DNA of 64,000 nt from Gammaproteobacteria bacterium. GTDB lineage: Bacteria > Pseudomonadota > Gammaproteobacteria > Steroidobacterales > GCA-2729495. The stretch is taken from contig JASLMV010000008.1 of NCBI GenBank assembly GCA_030746435.1, positions 41,196-105,195 of the forward strand, written 5' to 3'. Positions 17,517 through 26,743 of the stretch are shown here, piece after piece (the first letter of the stretch is position 1; each line of letters opens with the position of its first letter). The position numbers were made by a program, and so were the translations under genes. The notes below the pieces were generated by a model. The model ran no database searches and was not told where the DNA came from. It worked only from the letters and a program-made list of their open reading frames with translations.

Positions 17517-18289
17517 CAGCCTGCCTCCGGCGCACTTACGGGCAGCAGTAACAGATCCGGCGCCACTTGTTTCTTGGCGATCTTCAGGCCCTCGCGGATT
17601 TCGTTCTTGTAATCGTCCGCTTCCTGCCAGCTACGGGATTTCTGATCCCAGACGCCTGAGATCGTGCCATCTTCGGTCTGGTAAAGGAGTGCAACACGAC
17701 CGATGCGGAGGAATTCAACCTGGCGCGCTTCGCCATCGATATCCAGCGTGCCCGTGTAGAACTCGATGGTCCGGCCGTAGTCATTCTCGATCTGGTACGC
17801 CTCGGTTACCTTGCGGAACTTCTCGGCATCGTTGACCTCCGGATCCTCCATTAAGGATTCCAGGTTGGCCACACGCTCGTTACGTTCTCCCTCAAGAAAG
17901 GGGACGTCCAGCTTAACGAACGCCTTGAGTGATTCGATCATGCGGGTCATGGAAGGAACGATCTGCCGGCTAATGACTTCAACCTGGTCGATTGAACCGG
18001 CGAGCTGCTGCATTTTGAGCTCCTGCCCCTGAATCTGACGCTCGAGAAGCGTGTTATAGATCTTGAGGCCTTCGATCTCTTTGAGCAGCCGCTTGTATTT
18101 CTCTTCCTTCTTGCGGGTATCGCTGACAACGCCGTCTATGCGTTGCTGTGACTCTTGTGCAAGCCGGGTCCTTTGCTTTTCAGCATTCAGCACCTGATCA
18201 ACAGACTGGGCTGACCCGGCCAATGGTGCAGTCAGGGCTATTGCAGCACTAACCGCGACCAGGCGGGATATCCACTTGGCAGAACTCAT
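17516..18289 (-). CDS. DUF3450 periplasmic coiled-coil protein
   Basis: A 257-residue exported protein with a signal peptide ending near GSAQS (about residue 28), a long coiled coil (about 30-110: QESQQRIDGVV, KYKRLLKEIEGL) and a C-terminal beta-rich part with RVALLYQTEDG and SRSWQEADD. This is the DUF3450 layout, found first in TonB2/TtpC-type operons. The coiled coil could contact that of the long ExbB protein next door; this is inference. The ribosome site AAGGGGA precedes the ATG by 7 bases. It is the promoter-proximal gene of the six-gene cluster. Confidence 0.9.
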   Translation of the reverse strand: MSSAKWISRLVAVSAAIALTAPLAGSAQSVDQVLNAEKQRTRLAQESQQRIDGVVSDTRKKEEKYKRLLKEIEGLKIYNTLLERQIQGQELKMQQLAGSIDQVEVISRQIVPSMTRMIESLKAFVKLDVPFLEGERNERVANLESLMEDPEVNDAEKFRKVTEAYQIENDYGRTIEFYTGTLDIDGEARQVEFLRIGRVALLYQTEDGTISGVWDQKSRSWQEADDYKNEIREGLKIAKKQVAPDLLLLPVSAPEAG

Positions 18290-18970
18290 GAAGTGTCCCC
18301 TTCGACAAATAAATCGGAGTATTCAGACAACTAAAAAATGGTGGTCAATATGGTTTATCGTAGTTTGCGACCAGTGCGTACCTTACTACATGTGCAGTCG
18401 GGCGCGCACCTTTAAACGTAATGGCGCAAAGCGTTTCCACCAGCCGCCCGGCCCCCCGCGCGACATCGCCGAATATCCCCCGTTCTTGTTGCTAAATCCG
18501 TAGCTAATACGGACCCAGAAATGCTCAATCCTTTAAGCCTTTGGCCCCGTTAACAACGAATACGTTCGGCCAGGCTCATCGCATTCCACGGACGCCTGCA
18601 ATCAAGCATTAATCCGGGCTTTTAAGCACAAGTTGGCCAAAAAAACCGGGCGGAAGAATAGCACAAGGGGGGCACTACGCCACCCCCGAGGAAGCGGGTC
18701 TGCCGGACGCTCCCGCAGCGCGGCCGGGGCGCAAACCCGTGGCGCTTGAATGCCATGGCTCCAATTTAATTAACCATTGGTTAAACAATTATTTGCAGAC
18801 TATTTCTCATAAGGATACCAATCGACGCTGGCAGGGAGACCTCCGGAGGTCTCCGTGAGGGCCGTAACCCTTCGGCGCGTGTCGTGAGAACCGCGAAATG
18901 TGAACGCGTTTGCTTAAAATTCAAACGCTTGAGGTTGACAATAACCGGCGATTGGAGGAATATCCCGCGA
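18290..18970. other. Long non-coding region between the TonB cluster and the leu leader
   Basis: About 680 bases hold no credible gene. It must carry the divergent promoters of the DUF3450 operon and of the leu operon. I see an AT-rich block (about 18760-18815) containing the inverted repeat TTAACCA-T-TGGTTAA (18770-18784) that could be an operator. A GC-rich stretch with several short hairpins lies at about 18660-18750, and a perfect 20-base palindrome at 18835-18854. A TTGACA box at 18935-18940 with AT-rich DNA (GAATAT) 17 bases further could be a promoter, but it would start transcription almost at the leader ATG. No known riboswitch consensus fits by eye. A small RNA is possible but unsupported. 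Confidence 0.5.
18835..18854. repeat. Perfect 20-base palindrome
   Basis: GGAGACCTCC is followed directly by its reverse complement GGAGGTCTCC. As RNA it would form a very stable hairpin (with a small loop opened from the centre); as DNA it could be a dimeric operator. It lies 116 bases before the leu leader peptide and has no T-run, so it is not a standard intrinsic terminator. Confidence 0.75.
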
Positions 18971-19093
18971 ATGTCTTACACCACTGTATTTCAGACGATT
19001 GCAGACCGGGCGCCCGGCGTGGGCCGTATCCTGGTGCTGTTGCTGCTCCTGGCAAGCCGGGAGAAACGGTGGTGCGGACACCAGACCGGGTAA
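18971..19093 (+). CDS. Leucine/branched-chain attenuator leader peptide
   Basis: A 40-codon frame upstream of leuA encodes a peptide whose residues 20-27 are ILVLLLLL, eight consecutive branched-chain codons (ATC CTG GTG CTG TTG CTG CTC CTG). A GGAGG box lies 12 bases before the ATG, slightly far. The run is followed by competing hairpins and a terminator. This is the classical design of leu/ilv leader peptides, such as the E. coli leuL with four Leu codons: ribosome stalling on scarce charged tRNA-Leu would favour the antiterminator. The peptide's sequence is otherwise unrelated to known leaders that I can recall. I infer regulation of leuA-ilvE-leuCDB. Confidence 0.85.
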   Translation: MSYTTVFQTIADRAPGVGRILVLLLLLASREKRWCGHQTG

Positions 19094-19147
19094 AAGAACC
19101 CTCAAGACATAGAAACCCCGCACCCCACCAGGTAGCGGGGTTTTTTT
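19068..19147 (+). promoter_or_regulatory. Transcription attenuator of the leu operon (antiterminator and terminator)
   Basis: The terminator hairpin pairs AAACCCCGC (19113-19121) with GCGGGGTTT (19135-19143) and ends in seven T (19141-19147). An alternative pairing is visible: GGTGGTGCG (19068-19076) complements CGCACC--ACC at 19119-19129 with a two-base bulge, which would break the terminator's left arm. Further upstream, CTGGTG inside the leucine codons (19031-19036) can pair with CACCAG (19079-19084). Together these form the 1:2, 2:3, 3:4 logic of ribosome-mediated attenuation. Pairings were found by eye, without energy calculation. Confidence 0.82.
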
Positions 19148-19212
19148 ATGCCGCAGATTGAGTAACAAGCGGCGCTGTGGTTAGTGTAGAGAGTAGATAT
19201 GGAGAGCAGGCG

Positions 19213-20811
19213 ATGAACGAGCGCGTTGATGATCAGGGTAACGATCAGAGCGATGATCACGTAATCATCTTTGATACGACCCTCAGGGACGGCGAGCAGG
19301 CCCCGGGCTGCAGCATGACGCTGCGCGAAAAGCTGCGGGTGGCCAATGCTCTGCGTGAACTGCAGGTCGACGTCATCGAGGCCGGCTTTGCGGCCGCCTC
19401 CCCGGGCGACTTTGATTCTGTCCAGGCAATTGCCGAGCAGGTACAAGGCCCGGCTATCTGCAGCCTCGCCCGCTGCCACCCGGAGGACGTTGCGCGTGCG
19501 GCGGCTGCCGTAAAGCCTGCAGAACGCAGCCGCATACATGTATTCGTGGCGACTAGCGAAATTCATCGCAACCTCAAGCTGCAAATGGCCAAGGAAGAAA
19601 TCATTCGGCGCGCCGTAGAATCCGTGCAACTTGCCCGCGAACATTGCGACGACGTCGAGTTTTCGCCTGAAGATGCATCGCGCACGGAACCGGGCTACCT
19701 GGCTGAAGTCGTGCAGGCCGTTATCGAAGCCGGGGCACGCACCGTAAACATCCCGGACACCGTGGGTTATACCGTGCCCGGCGAGTTTGCAGAACTGTTC
19801 GCCTACCTGCGAGACAACGTGCCGAACATCGGCGATGCGGTGCTGAGTGTGCATTGTCACGACGACCTCGGGATGGCAGTCGCAAACAGCCTTGCGGCGG
19901 TCAGCGCGGGCGCAAGGCAGATCGAGTGCACGATCAACGGCATCGGCGAACGAGCCGGCAACTGCTCGCTCGAAGAAGTCGTGATGGCGCTGGACACCCG
20001 GCAAAACTATTTCGGGGTCAGCTCGAACATCGATACGTCGCGGCTGTATCCGACCAGTCGGCTCGTGGCGAGTATTACCGGCATGCACGTGCCGCGTAAC
20101 AAGGCCATCGTGGGTGAAAACGCTTTTGCCCACGAGGCCGGCATACACCAGCACGGCATGCTTAAAGATGCATCAACCTACGAGATCATGAAGCCTGAAA
20201 ACGTCGGCCTGAGCCGGTCTAACCTCGTACTCGGCAAGCACAGCGGCCGGCACGCTTTTCGTGAACGCGTCGGGCAGCTGGGCTTCGAACTGGACGACGA
20301 AGAAATAAACCGCGCCTTCGATGACTTCAAGAACCTGGCGGACCGCAAAAAGGAGCTGTTCGACGGTGACATCGAAGCCATCATCATGAACGTGGGCGAA
20401 ACAAGGCCGGGCCCCTGGACGCTGGAGGAACTGCAGATCTCGGCCGGTACGGGCAAGATTGCCGGCGCTGCAGTCAGAATGAGCCATAGCGACGGGCGCA
20501 ACATAAATGAGGCGGCTGTCGGTGACGGGCCCGTCGAAGCAGCGTTCAAAGCACTGGAACGGGTGGCCGGGTTCTCCCTGGAGCTGCGCAATTTCGAAGT
20601 CCGCAGCGTAACCATGGGTGAAGATGCCCAGGGTGAGGTAACCGTAACCGTGGAATATAATGGCCACAGTTACCGCGGCCACGGCATCAGTACCGATATC
20701 GTCGAAGCGGGTGCGCTGGCCTACCTTGAAGTGATAAACCGCGTGAGCCGGCGTATAGAATCCGGGACGGATAAACCGGCAGCCCCGTCGGCGGATGCGG
20801 CCGCGGTCTAG
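19213..20811 (+). CDS. leuA: 2-isopropylmalate synthase
   Basis: Condenses 2-oxoisovalerate with acetyl-CoA, the first committed step to leucine. The 532-residue protein has DTTLRDGEQ (residues 21-29), catalytic HCHDD with H214/H216 as metal ligands, the NGIGERAGN motif and a C-terminal LeuA dimerisation domain (from about 395) that normally binds leucine for feedback inhibition. I use ATG 19213, preceded by GGAG eight bases away; a frame extension upstream runs back toward the attenuator and lacks homology. It is the first structural gene after the attenuator. Confidence 0.95.
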   Translation: MNERVDDQGNDQSDDHVIIFDTTLRDGEQAPGCSMTLREKLRVANALRELQVDVIEAGFAAASPGDFDSVQAIAEQVQGPAICSLARCHPEDVARAAAAVKPAERSRIHVFVATSEIHRNLKLQMAKEEIIRRAVESVQLAREHCDDVEFSPEDASRTEPGYLAEVVQAVIEAGARTVNIPDTVGYTVPGEFAELFAYLRDNVPNIGDAVLSVHCHDDLGMAVANSLAAVSAGARQIECTINGIGERAGNCSLEEVVMALDTRQNYFGVSSNIDTSRLYPTSRLVASITGMHVPRNKAIVGENAFAHEAGIHQHGMLKDASTYEIMKPENVGLSRSNLVLGKHSGRHAFRERVGQLGFELDDEEINRAFDDFKNLADRKKELFDGDIEAIIMNVGETRPGPWTLEELQISAGTGKIAGAAVRMSHSDGRNINEAAVGDGPVEAAFKALERVAGFSLELRNFEVRSVTMGEDAQGEVTVTVEYNGHSYRGHGISTDIVEAGALAYLEVINRVSRRIESGTDKPAAPSADAAAV

Positions 20812-20844
20812 CGTCGCAACGGCACAGCCATAAAGAGGAACACA

Positions 20845-21807
20845 ATGCCCATTAATAAATGCGACTGGATCTGGCAGAACGGCAAGATGGTGCCCTGGGA
20901 TGACGCCCGGGTGCACGTGTTGGCGCATGGCCTGCACTACGGTTCCTCGGTATTCGAAGGCATCCGTGTGTACCCGACGCCGGCCGGCCTGAGGGCTTTC
21001 AGGCTTGCGGCTCACACGAAGCGCATGTTTGAGTCCGCCAAGATTCACCGTATCGAAATCCCCTACTCGCCGGAGGAAATCAACGCCGCATGCCGCGAGG
21101 TTGTAACGCGCAACCAGCTAAGCAACGGGGCCTACATACGGCCGATCGCATTTCGCGGTTACGGCGAGATCGGTCTCGCGCCGGAAAATGGCAGCCCGAT
21201 CGACACAGTCGTCGCCGCCTGGGAATGGGGGGCGTACCTGGGCGCGGACGCTTTGGAAAAAGGCGTGGATGCTGGTATCTCATCCTGGCAACGCGTCGCA
21301 CCCAATACACTGCCTGCGCTGGCCAAGGCCGGCGGCAATTACCTGTCGAGTACGCTGATCAGCCAGGAGGCGAAAGCCAACGGGTTTCACGAGGGCATTG
21401 CACTGGCAACTGACGGCACCGTCAGCGAAGGTGCCGGCGAAAACCTGTTCCTGGTAAAGAACGGCAAGGTCTATACGCCGCCCTCCGCGGCCGCGATCCT
21501 GACGGGCATTACGCGCGACACGATCATTACGCTGGCAGCCGATGCCGGTATCGAAGTGATCGAGCAGTCCATCCCGAGGGAAATGTTGTACATCGCGGAC
21601 GAATTGTTCATGACCGGTACTGCTGCAGAAGTAACACCTGTACGTTCCGTCGATCGGATCGCGATTGGCGAAGGCAGCCGCGGCGACATTACCCGCATTC
21701 TGCAGGAACTGTTTTTCGGCCTGTTCGGCGGCACCACGGAAGATAAATGGGGTTGGCTCGAACCGGTGGAAGAAAGCACAGGCTCGAGCAAGTCGGCGGC
21801 CGGATAG
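20845..21807 (+). CDS. ilvE: Branched-chain amino acid aminotransferase
   Basis: A 320-residue class IV PLP transaminase for the final step to leucine, isoleucine and valine. It contains AKAGGNYLSS with the PLP lysine K161, SEGAGENLF and the C-terminal TEDKWGWLEPV, all closely matching enterobacterial IlvE. The ribosome site GAGGAA precedes the ATG. Placement between leuA and leuC in the leucine-attenuated operon ties transamination to leucine supply. Confidence 0.95.
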   Translation: MPINKCDWIWQNGKMVPWDDARVHVLAHGLHYGSSVFEGIRVYPTPAGLRAFRLAAHTKRMFESAKIHRIEIPYSPEEINAACREVVTRNQLSNGAYIRPIAFRGYGEIGLAPENGSPIDTVVAAWEWGAYLGADALEKGVDAGISSWQRVAPNTLPALAKAGGNYLSSTLISQEAKANGFHEGIALATDGTVSEGAGENLFLVKNGKVYTPPSAAAILTGITRDTIITLAADAGIEVIEQSIPREMLYIADELFMTGTAAEVTPVRSVDRIAIGEGSRGDITRILQELFFGLFGGTTEDKWGWLEPVEESTGSSKSAAG

Positions 21808-21905
21808 AAACTAAAGAAACGCAAAAAACAGATTCATGGCTAACGGCTAAAGCCGGTCATAACGACAGCGACCGCGACTCATAACGACAGGAGACATGAT
21901 CCGCC

Positions 21906-23312
21906 ATGGGTGGAAAATCGCTTTTTGAGAAAGTCTGGGACGACCACGTCGTCGTGCCGGAAACTGAAGATACGCCGGCGGTGTTTTACATCGACCTGCA
22001 TATCGTGCACGAGGTAACGACACCCCAGGCATTCAACATGCTGCGGGAAAGCGGCCTGCCCGTGCGGCGGCCCGACCTCGTGCTCGCGACTATGGACCAC
22101 TCTACCCCGACGGTACCGATCACGAACCTTGACGAGAGCCTTGACGCGGCGTCGGATCCGGAACCTGCAAACCAGATACGGGCGATGGTCAAAAACTGCG
22201 CAGACTTCGGGATCGAGCTGCACGGATTCGGTAGCGCCCAGCGCGGTATCGTGCACGTAATAGGGCCCGAGATCGGCGCGACGCAGCCAGGTAAAACCAT
22301 CGTATGCGGCGACAGTCATTCGAGCACCCATGGTGCGTTCGGCGCGATGGGTTTCGGCATCGGGACAACCGAAGTCTGCCACGTGCTCGCGACGCAGTGC
22401 CTGCTGCAGCGTAAACCGAAAAGCATGGCGGTCAACATCACCGGCAAGCTCAAACCCGGGGTGGGCGCCAAGGACGTCATCCTCGCACTGATCGGCAAAA
22501 TGGGCGTCGATGGCGGCACAGGCCACGTCATCGAGTACCGCGGTGAAACCATACGCGGGCTGAACATGGAAGAACGGATGACCATCTGTAACATGACCAT
22601 CGAAGGCGGCGCACGTGCCGGCATGATTGCGCCCGACGAAACGACATTCGAGTTTCTAAAGGGCCGGCCGCAGGCACCCCAGGGCGCTGACTGGGACGCC
22701 GCAGTCGAGCGTTGGCGCAAACTGGTTTCTGATGACGACGCCGTGTTCGACAAGGAAGTCAACCTGGACGTTTCCGACCTCGAGCCACACGTAACCTATG
22801 GCACCAACCCGGGCATGGTGGTACCGATCAGCCAGAACGTGCCGAGCGATAAGGGCGATGCAAGCTTCCGCAAAGCCATCGAGTACATGCAGGTAGAGGC
22901 GGATCAGCCCATGCTGGGTACCCCGGTGGACGTGGTATTTGTCGGCAGCTGCACCAATTCCCGCATGACAGATTTACGGGCTGTCGCCCGGATTCTCGAT
23001 GGCAAACAGGTGGCCGGCGGAGTGCGCATGCTGGTCGTGCCCGGTTCGCAGGCCATCAAAGATAAGGCCGAGGAAGAAGGCCTGGACAAAATATTCACGG
23101 CCGCCGGTGCCGAGTGGCGCGAAGCCGGCTGCTCGATGTGTCTCGGCATGAACAGTGACAAACTCGGTAAAGGCGAACTGTGCGTAAGCACCAGCAACCG
23201 CAATTTCGAGGGGCGGCAGGGCCCGGGCGGTCGCACCGTCCTGGCCAGTCCCGAGACGGCTGCTGCGTCGGCACTTGCAGGTGTTATTGCCGACCCGCGC
23301 GAAGCTTTGTAA
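21906..23312 (+). CDS. leuC: 3-isopropylmalate dehydratase large subunit
   Basis: A 468-residue aconitase-family subunit that isomerises 2- to 3-isopropylmalate with LeuD. The three [4Fe-4S] ligands are present: C349 in VGSCTNSR, and C409 and C412 in GCSMCLG. Substrate motifs [14 protein letters not shown] are also present. The start ATG is preceded by ACAGGAGAC with a somewhat long spacing. The 98-base gap after ilvE contains two 12-base direct repeats (TCATAACGACAG at 21857 and 21879), the second running into the ribosome site. Confidence 0.96.
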   Translation: MGGKSLFEKVWDDHVVVPETEDTPAVFYIDLHIVHEVTTPQAFNMLRESGLPVRRPDLVLATMDHSTPTVPITNLDESLDAASDPEPANQIRAMVKNCADFGIELHGFGSAQRGIVHVIGPEIGATQPGKTIVCGDSHSSTHGAFGAMGFGIGTTEVCHVLATQCLLQRKPKSMAVNITGKLKPGVGAKDVILALIGKMGVDGGTGHVIEYRGETIRGLNMEERMTICNMTIEGGARAGMIAPDETTFEFLKGRPQAPQGADWDAAVERWRKLVSDDDAVFDKEVNLDVSDLEPHVTYGTNPGMVVPISQNVPSDKGDASFRKAIEYMQVEADQPMLGTPVDVVFVGSCTNSRMTDLRAVARILDGKQVAGGVRMLVVPGSQAIKDKAEEEGLDKIFTAAGAEWREAGCSMCLGMNSDKLGKGELCVSTSNRNFEGRQGPGGRTVLASPETAAASALAGVIADPREAL

Positions 23313-23324
23313 ACGGATAAGATC

Positions 23325-23909
23325 ATGGAAAAAATTACTCAACTGACTTCCACCACCACGGTTCTGGCTATCGACGATGTCGATACCGACCAGATCGTCC
23401 CCGCGCGCTACCTGACAGCGACAACACGCGAGGGTATCGGCAAAGCCCTGTTTGCCGACTGGCGCTTCGACGCAAACGGCAATGAAATAGCCGACTTCCC
23501 GCTGAACCAGCCCGGCGCGGCCGACCGCAGGATACTGGTGGCCGGCCGCAATTTCGGCTGCGGTTCGTCGCGTGAGCACGCACCGTGGGCACTGCTTGAT
23601 TTCGGCATACAGGCCGTCATCAGCAGCGAGATCGCCGATATCTTCCGGAACAACTCTCTCAAGAACGGCCTGGTACCGGTAATCGTCGATACCGATACTC
23701 ACCAGTGGCTCCTCGATAACCCGGGCGCTGAGGTCACGGTGGATGTCGAAGCCAGGGAACTGCGTTTGCCCTCCGGCAAAACGGTTGGCTTCCCGATCGA
23801 CCCGTTTGCCCGGCACTGCATGCTCGAAGGGGTCGACCATACGGGTTTCCTGCTGCAGAACATGGATAACATCACCGAGTTCGAAGCGAACCGGTCCTGG
23901 CAACCATGA
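23325..23909 (+). CDS. leuD: 3-isopropylmalate dehydratase small subunit
   Basis: A 194-residue swivelling-domain partner of LeuC. Characteristic stretches are [30 protein letters not shown] and [10 protein letters not shown]. It starts 12 bases after leuC and its end overlaps leuB by 4 bases (ATGA), so the three are translated together. Confidence 0.96.
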   Translation: MEKITQLTSTTTVLAIDDVDTDQIVPARYLTATTREGIGKALFADWRFDANGNEIADFPLNQPGAADRRILVAGRNFGCGSSREHAPWALLDFGIQAVISSEIADIFRNNSLKNGLVPVIVDTDTHQWLLDNPGAEVTVDVEARELRLPSGKTVGFPIDPFARHCMLEGVDHTGFLLQNMDNITEFEANRSWQP

Positions 23910-24970
23910 AAGCGACCATTGCGATATTGCCCGGCGACGGCATAGGCGCCGAAGTTACGCGCGAAGTAGTTAAGGTTTTCGCTGCGGTCGCGCATAAATT
24001 CGGGCACAAATTCGACCTGCCGGAAGGGCTGATCGGCGGTGCCGGACTTGATGCGGAGAACGACCCCTTTCCGCAGAGTACGGCCGATATATGTGCGGAC
24101 TCCGCAGCCGTCCTGCTGGGTGCCGTGGGTGGCCCGAAATGGGATGACGTGCCGACTGAATCACGCCCCGAGCGCGGCCTGCTGCGTCTGCGGGCTGCCC
24201 TTAATGTATTCGCCAACCTGCGCCCGGTCGCTACCCACCCGGTATTGACCGGTGCCTCGCCCATCCGGGCAGATCTGCTCAAGGGCGTCGACATCATGGT
24301 CGTGCGCGAGCTGACGGGCGGAATATATTTTGGTGAAAAAGAACGTACCGCCGACAGCGCGACAGACGTGTGCACCTATACGCGCAACGAAATAGAACGA
24401 GTGCTGCGTATCGCCGGCAAACTCGCAACCGGACGGCGCGGCAAGGTCACGTCCGTGGACAAATCCAACGTGCTCGAAACATCACGTTTGTGGCGCGAGG
24501 TCACGAACGAACTGATGCCTGCCGAGTTCCCGAATATCGAGGTCGAGCACCTGCTCGTCGATGCAGCCGCGATGCACCTGCTGTCCCGGCCAGCCGATTT
24601 CGACGTCATCGTGACCGAGAACATGTTCGGCGACATCCTGACGGATGAAGCCTCAATGCTGGTCGGATCTATGGGCATGCTGCCCTCCGCTTCCCTGAAT
24701 GACGGCAAGGTTGGCCTGTACGAACCCATACACGGCTCGGCCCCCGATATTGCGGGTCAGGACAAGGCCAACCCCTGCGCGACCATCCTGAGCGCCGCGA
24801 TGCTGCTCAGGCATTCGCTGGGCCTGGAAGAAGAAGCCAGGGCCGTCGAAGACGCCGTTACGCAGGTGCTGCGCGATGGGTTGCGAACGGCTGATATTGC
24901 CGCGGCCGGCGAACCCGTCGTCGGGACCGCCGAAATGGGTTCGGCAATAGTCGCGGCGCTGTCTGCCTGA
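23906..24970 (+). CDS. leuB: 3-isopropylmalate dehydrogenase
   Basis: A 354-residue NAD-dependent beta-decarboxylating dehydrogenase that produces 4-methyl-2-oxopentanoate. It shows [11 protein letters not shown] at the N-terminus, [52 protein letters not shown] and the NAD-binding [18 protein letters not shown]. It is the last gene of the leu operon and converges on a small DUF4282 gene with a 4-base gap. No terminator is obvious between them. Confidence 0.96.
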   Translation: MKATIAILPGDGIGAEVTREVVKVFAAVAHKFGHKFDLPEGLIGGAGLDAENDPFPQSTADICADSAAVLLGAVGGPKWDDVPTESRPERGLLRLRAALNVFANLRPVATHPVLTGASPIRADLLKGVDIMVVRELTGGIYFGEKERTADSATDVCTYTRNEIERVLRIAGKLATGRRGKVTSVDKSNVLETSRLWREVTNELMPAEFPNIEVEHLLVDAAAMHLLSRPADFDVIVTENMFGDILTDEASMLVGSMGMLPSASLNDGKVGLYEPIHGSAPDIAGQDKANPCATILSAAMLLRHSLGLEEEARAVEDAVTQVLRDGLRTADIAAAGEPVVGTAEMGSAIVAALSA

Positions 24971-24974
24971 CCGC

Positions 24975-25214
24975 TTACTTGTTGCGGATTTCCTGCAGTG
25001 CCTCGTTGGCCTTGAAGGCAACGACCATAAGCTCGCAGACGATGCGAGTGCCGACAATAACAGCGACCATTGCGCCCAGCCCACCCCAGAACGAAGTGCT
25101 GAACATCACTCCAACGCCCGTCACAACCGCGCTCACCAGGACTATCCAGTAAACCACCGTGATGATTTTCGGCGTCAGCATCGTGTCGAAAAACAGAATA
25201 TCGCGAGCTTCCAT
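24975..25214 (-). CDS. DUF4282 small membrane protein
   Basis: A 79-residue protein beginning MEARDILFFDTMLTPKIIT, which is the DUF4282 signature, with two membrane helices (about residues 17-37 and 40-60) and a short charged tail. Function is unknown for the family. The ribosome site GGAGGG precedes the ATG. It faces away from hisR, so the 315-base gap to its right holds its promoter. Confidence 0.85.
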   Translation of the reverse strand: MEARDILFFDTMLTPKIITVVYWIVLVSAVVTGVGVMFSTSFWGGLGAMVAVIVGTRIVCELMVVAFKANEALQEIRNK

Positions 25215-25529
25215 GTAACAAACCCTCCTGGTGTTTGGCGGAGATGCAGCAGCCGGGTCCGGGTTCTGCCCACTGTGCCGGATTCGCTTTCACCCTAAAG
25301 CAGCCGTCCGCGCGCCACAAGTAGTTACCTGCTAAACCCCGGCCCGGGCAATCGGGCCTGTGTATATCAGAATATATATTAAGTATATCTATTAACCTAC
25401 GGTTTTTTAGAGGTTTATAAGCCTATATTGATGCTGGCAGCCGGGTCCCGAAACTGTGAATTACGCCTTGAAATCCTGTTCTATTGTGTTAATGTGTTAG
25501 CGCATTAGTACATTAGGACTAGGGGATCT
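25215..25529. promoter_or_regulatory. Divergent promoter region DUF4282 / hisR with candidate HisR operator
   Basis: No gene fits in these 315 bases. The part at about 25365-25430 is very AT-rich (TATATCAG, AATATATATTAAGTATAT, TTTTTTAGAGG) against a GC-rich background and probably holds promoter elements. Close to hisR lies an imperfect inverted repeat, AATGTGTTA-GCGCAT-TAGTACATT (25491-25514, seven of nine positions paired). Its position 16 bases before the hisR start and its TAGTAC half-site, like those bound by TrpR-family proteins, suggest an autoregulatory operator. This is inference from sequence alone. Confidence 0.45.
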
Positions 25530-25838
25530 ATGAAAGAGCATCGGGTCTACGACTCCGGCGAGGAACTCGCGGCCGAAGACGAGCTGTTCAACGCGGTATT
25601 GAAACTGCGTTCGAGCAACGAATGCCGTGCATTTTTCCAGGACCTCTGCACTCCAAGCGAACTACAGGCAATGAAAGACCGCTGGGTCGTTGCGGAACTG
25701 CTGGCCGAGGGCCTCACCTACCGGCAGATTCGCAACCGTACGGGCGTTAGCGTAACCACCGTCGGGCGAGTTGCACGCTGCCTGGCCGAAGAACCGGCCG
25801 GCTATGCCGCCATACTGAAACGAATGGGAAAACTATAA
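25530..25838 (+). CDS. TrpR-superfamily YerC/YecD-type regulator of the his operon
   Basis: A 102-residue helix-turn-helix protein of the Trp-repressor superfamily. Visible features are CRAFFQDLCTPSELQAMKDRW, then the recognition region LTYRQIRNRTGVSVTTVGRVARCL. Proteins of this YerC-like group stand directly before hisG in Xanthomonas relatives and were proposed by comparative genomics to repress histidine genes (HisR). The gene lies 2 bases before hisG, so autoregulation with the whole operon is likely. The effector would be histidine or an intermediate; the sequence does not tell which. The ribosome site AGGGG precedes the ATG. Confidence 0.85.
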   Translation: MKEHRVYDSGEELAAEDELFNAVLKLRSSNECRAFFQDLCTPSELQAMKDRWVVAELLAEGLTYRQIRNRTGVSVTTVGRVARCLAEEPAGYAAILKRMGKL

Positions 25839-25840
25839 TC

Positions 25841-26743
25841 ATGACGCAGCCGCAAGCACGAATAAAAATAGCGATCCAGAAATCCGGACGCCTCACAGAG
25901 CACTGCCTGGAGTTGCTACAACAATGTGGCCTCAAGTACTCGCGCGGGCGCGACCAGCTTATCGGCTTCGGCGAGAACATGCCGGTTGACTTCCTGCTCG
26001 TGCGTGACGACGATATTCCCGGGCTGGTGCGCGATGACGTCTGCGATCTCGGTATCGTCGGCCTGAACGTCCTCGAGGAAAAACGCCTGGGCTATGCCAG
26101 TGAAGGCATAGAAGAGCCCTTCCGGCTGCTGCAGAAGCTGGATTACGGTCACTGCCGGCTGGCGTTTGCTTATCCGGAAGATTCCAAGCTGCAGAAAGCA
26201 ACCGACCTGGACGGTCAGACTATTGCAACGAGCTACCCGAAGATCGTTGGCGATTATCTGCAACAAAACGGACTCAACGGGCAGGTCGTTGAATTCTCCG
26301 GGGCGGTTGAAATTGCGCCGAGCCTGGGGCGCGCAGAAATCATCTGTGACCTGGTCTCTACGGGCGCAACGCTGGCCGCCAACAGGCTGGTCGAAGGCGA
26401 AACAATACTCGACAGCGTGGCCTGCCTGATCCAGACACCCGTGGCCATACCTCCTGAAAAAACCGAGTGGGTCGACCGCCTGGTCGAACGCATCGCAGGC
26501 GTCCAGCAGGTACGCGGCAGTAAATACATCATGATGCACGCACCGCGAAGCGCCCTGCACGCCATCGCCGAACTGCTGCCCGGTGCCGAGTCACCCACCG
26601 TGTTACCGCTGGAGGACTCGGACGACAAGGTCGCCGTGCATGTCGTGTGCCGCGAGAACGTTTTCTGGGAAACCCTGGAAAGCCTGAAAACAGCCGGCGC
26701 GAGTTCCATACTCGTTGTGCCCATAGAAAAGATGCTCGCATGA
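25841..26743 (+). CDS. hisG: ATP phosphoribosyltransferase, long form
   Basis: First enzyme of histidine synthesis, joining ATP and PRPP. At 300 residues this is the long HisG with its own C-terminal regulatory (histidine-binding) domain from about residue 225, so no separate HisZ is needed. Motifs include IAIQKSGRL, DLGIVGLNVLEE and the PRPP-binding EIICDLVSTGATLAANRL. It overlaps hisD by 4 bases (ATGA). Confidence 0.96.
   Translation: MTQPQARIKIAIQKSGRLTEHCLELLQQCGLKYSRGRDQLIGFGENMPVDFLLVRDDDIPGLVRDDVCDLGIVGLNVLEEKRLGYASEGIEEPFRLLQKLDYGHCRLAFAYPEDSKLQKATDLDGQTIATSYPKIVGDYLQQNGLNGQVVEFSGAVEIAPSLGRAEIICDLVSTGATLAANRLVEGETILDSVACLIQTPVAIPPEKTEWVDRLVERIAGVQQVRGSKYIMMHAPRSALHAIAELLPGAESPTVLPLEDSDDKVAVHVVCRENVFWETLESLKTAGASSILVVPIEKMLA

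Noticed and set aside
18830..18860. Possible cobalamin riboswitch because GGCAGGGAGACC resembles the B12 box
   Set aside because: The rest of the cobalamin consensus (the GGGAA, GGTG and AATCC blocks) is missing on both strands and the downstream genes are not B12-related.
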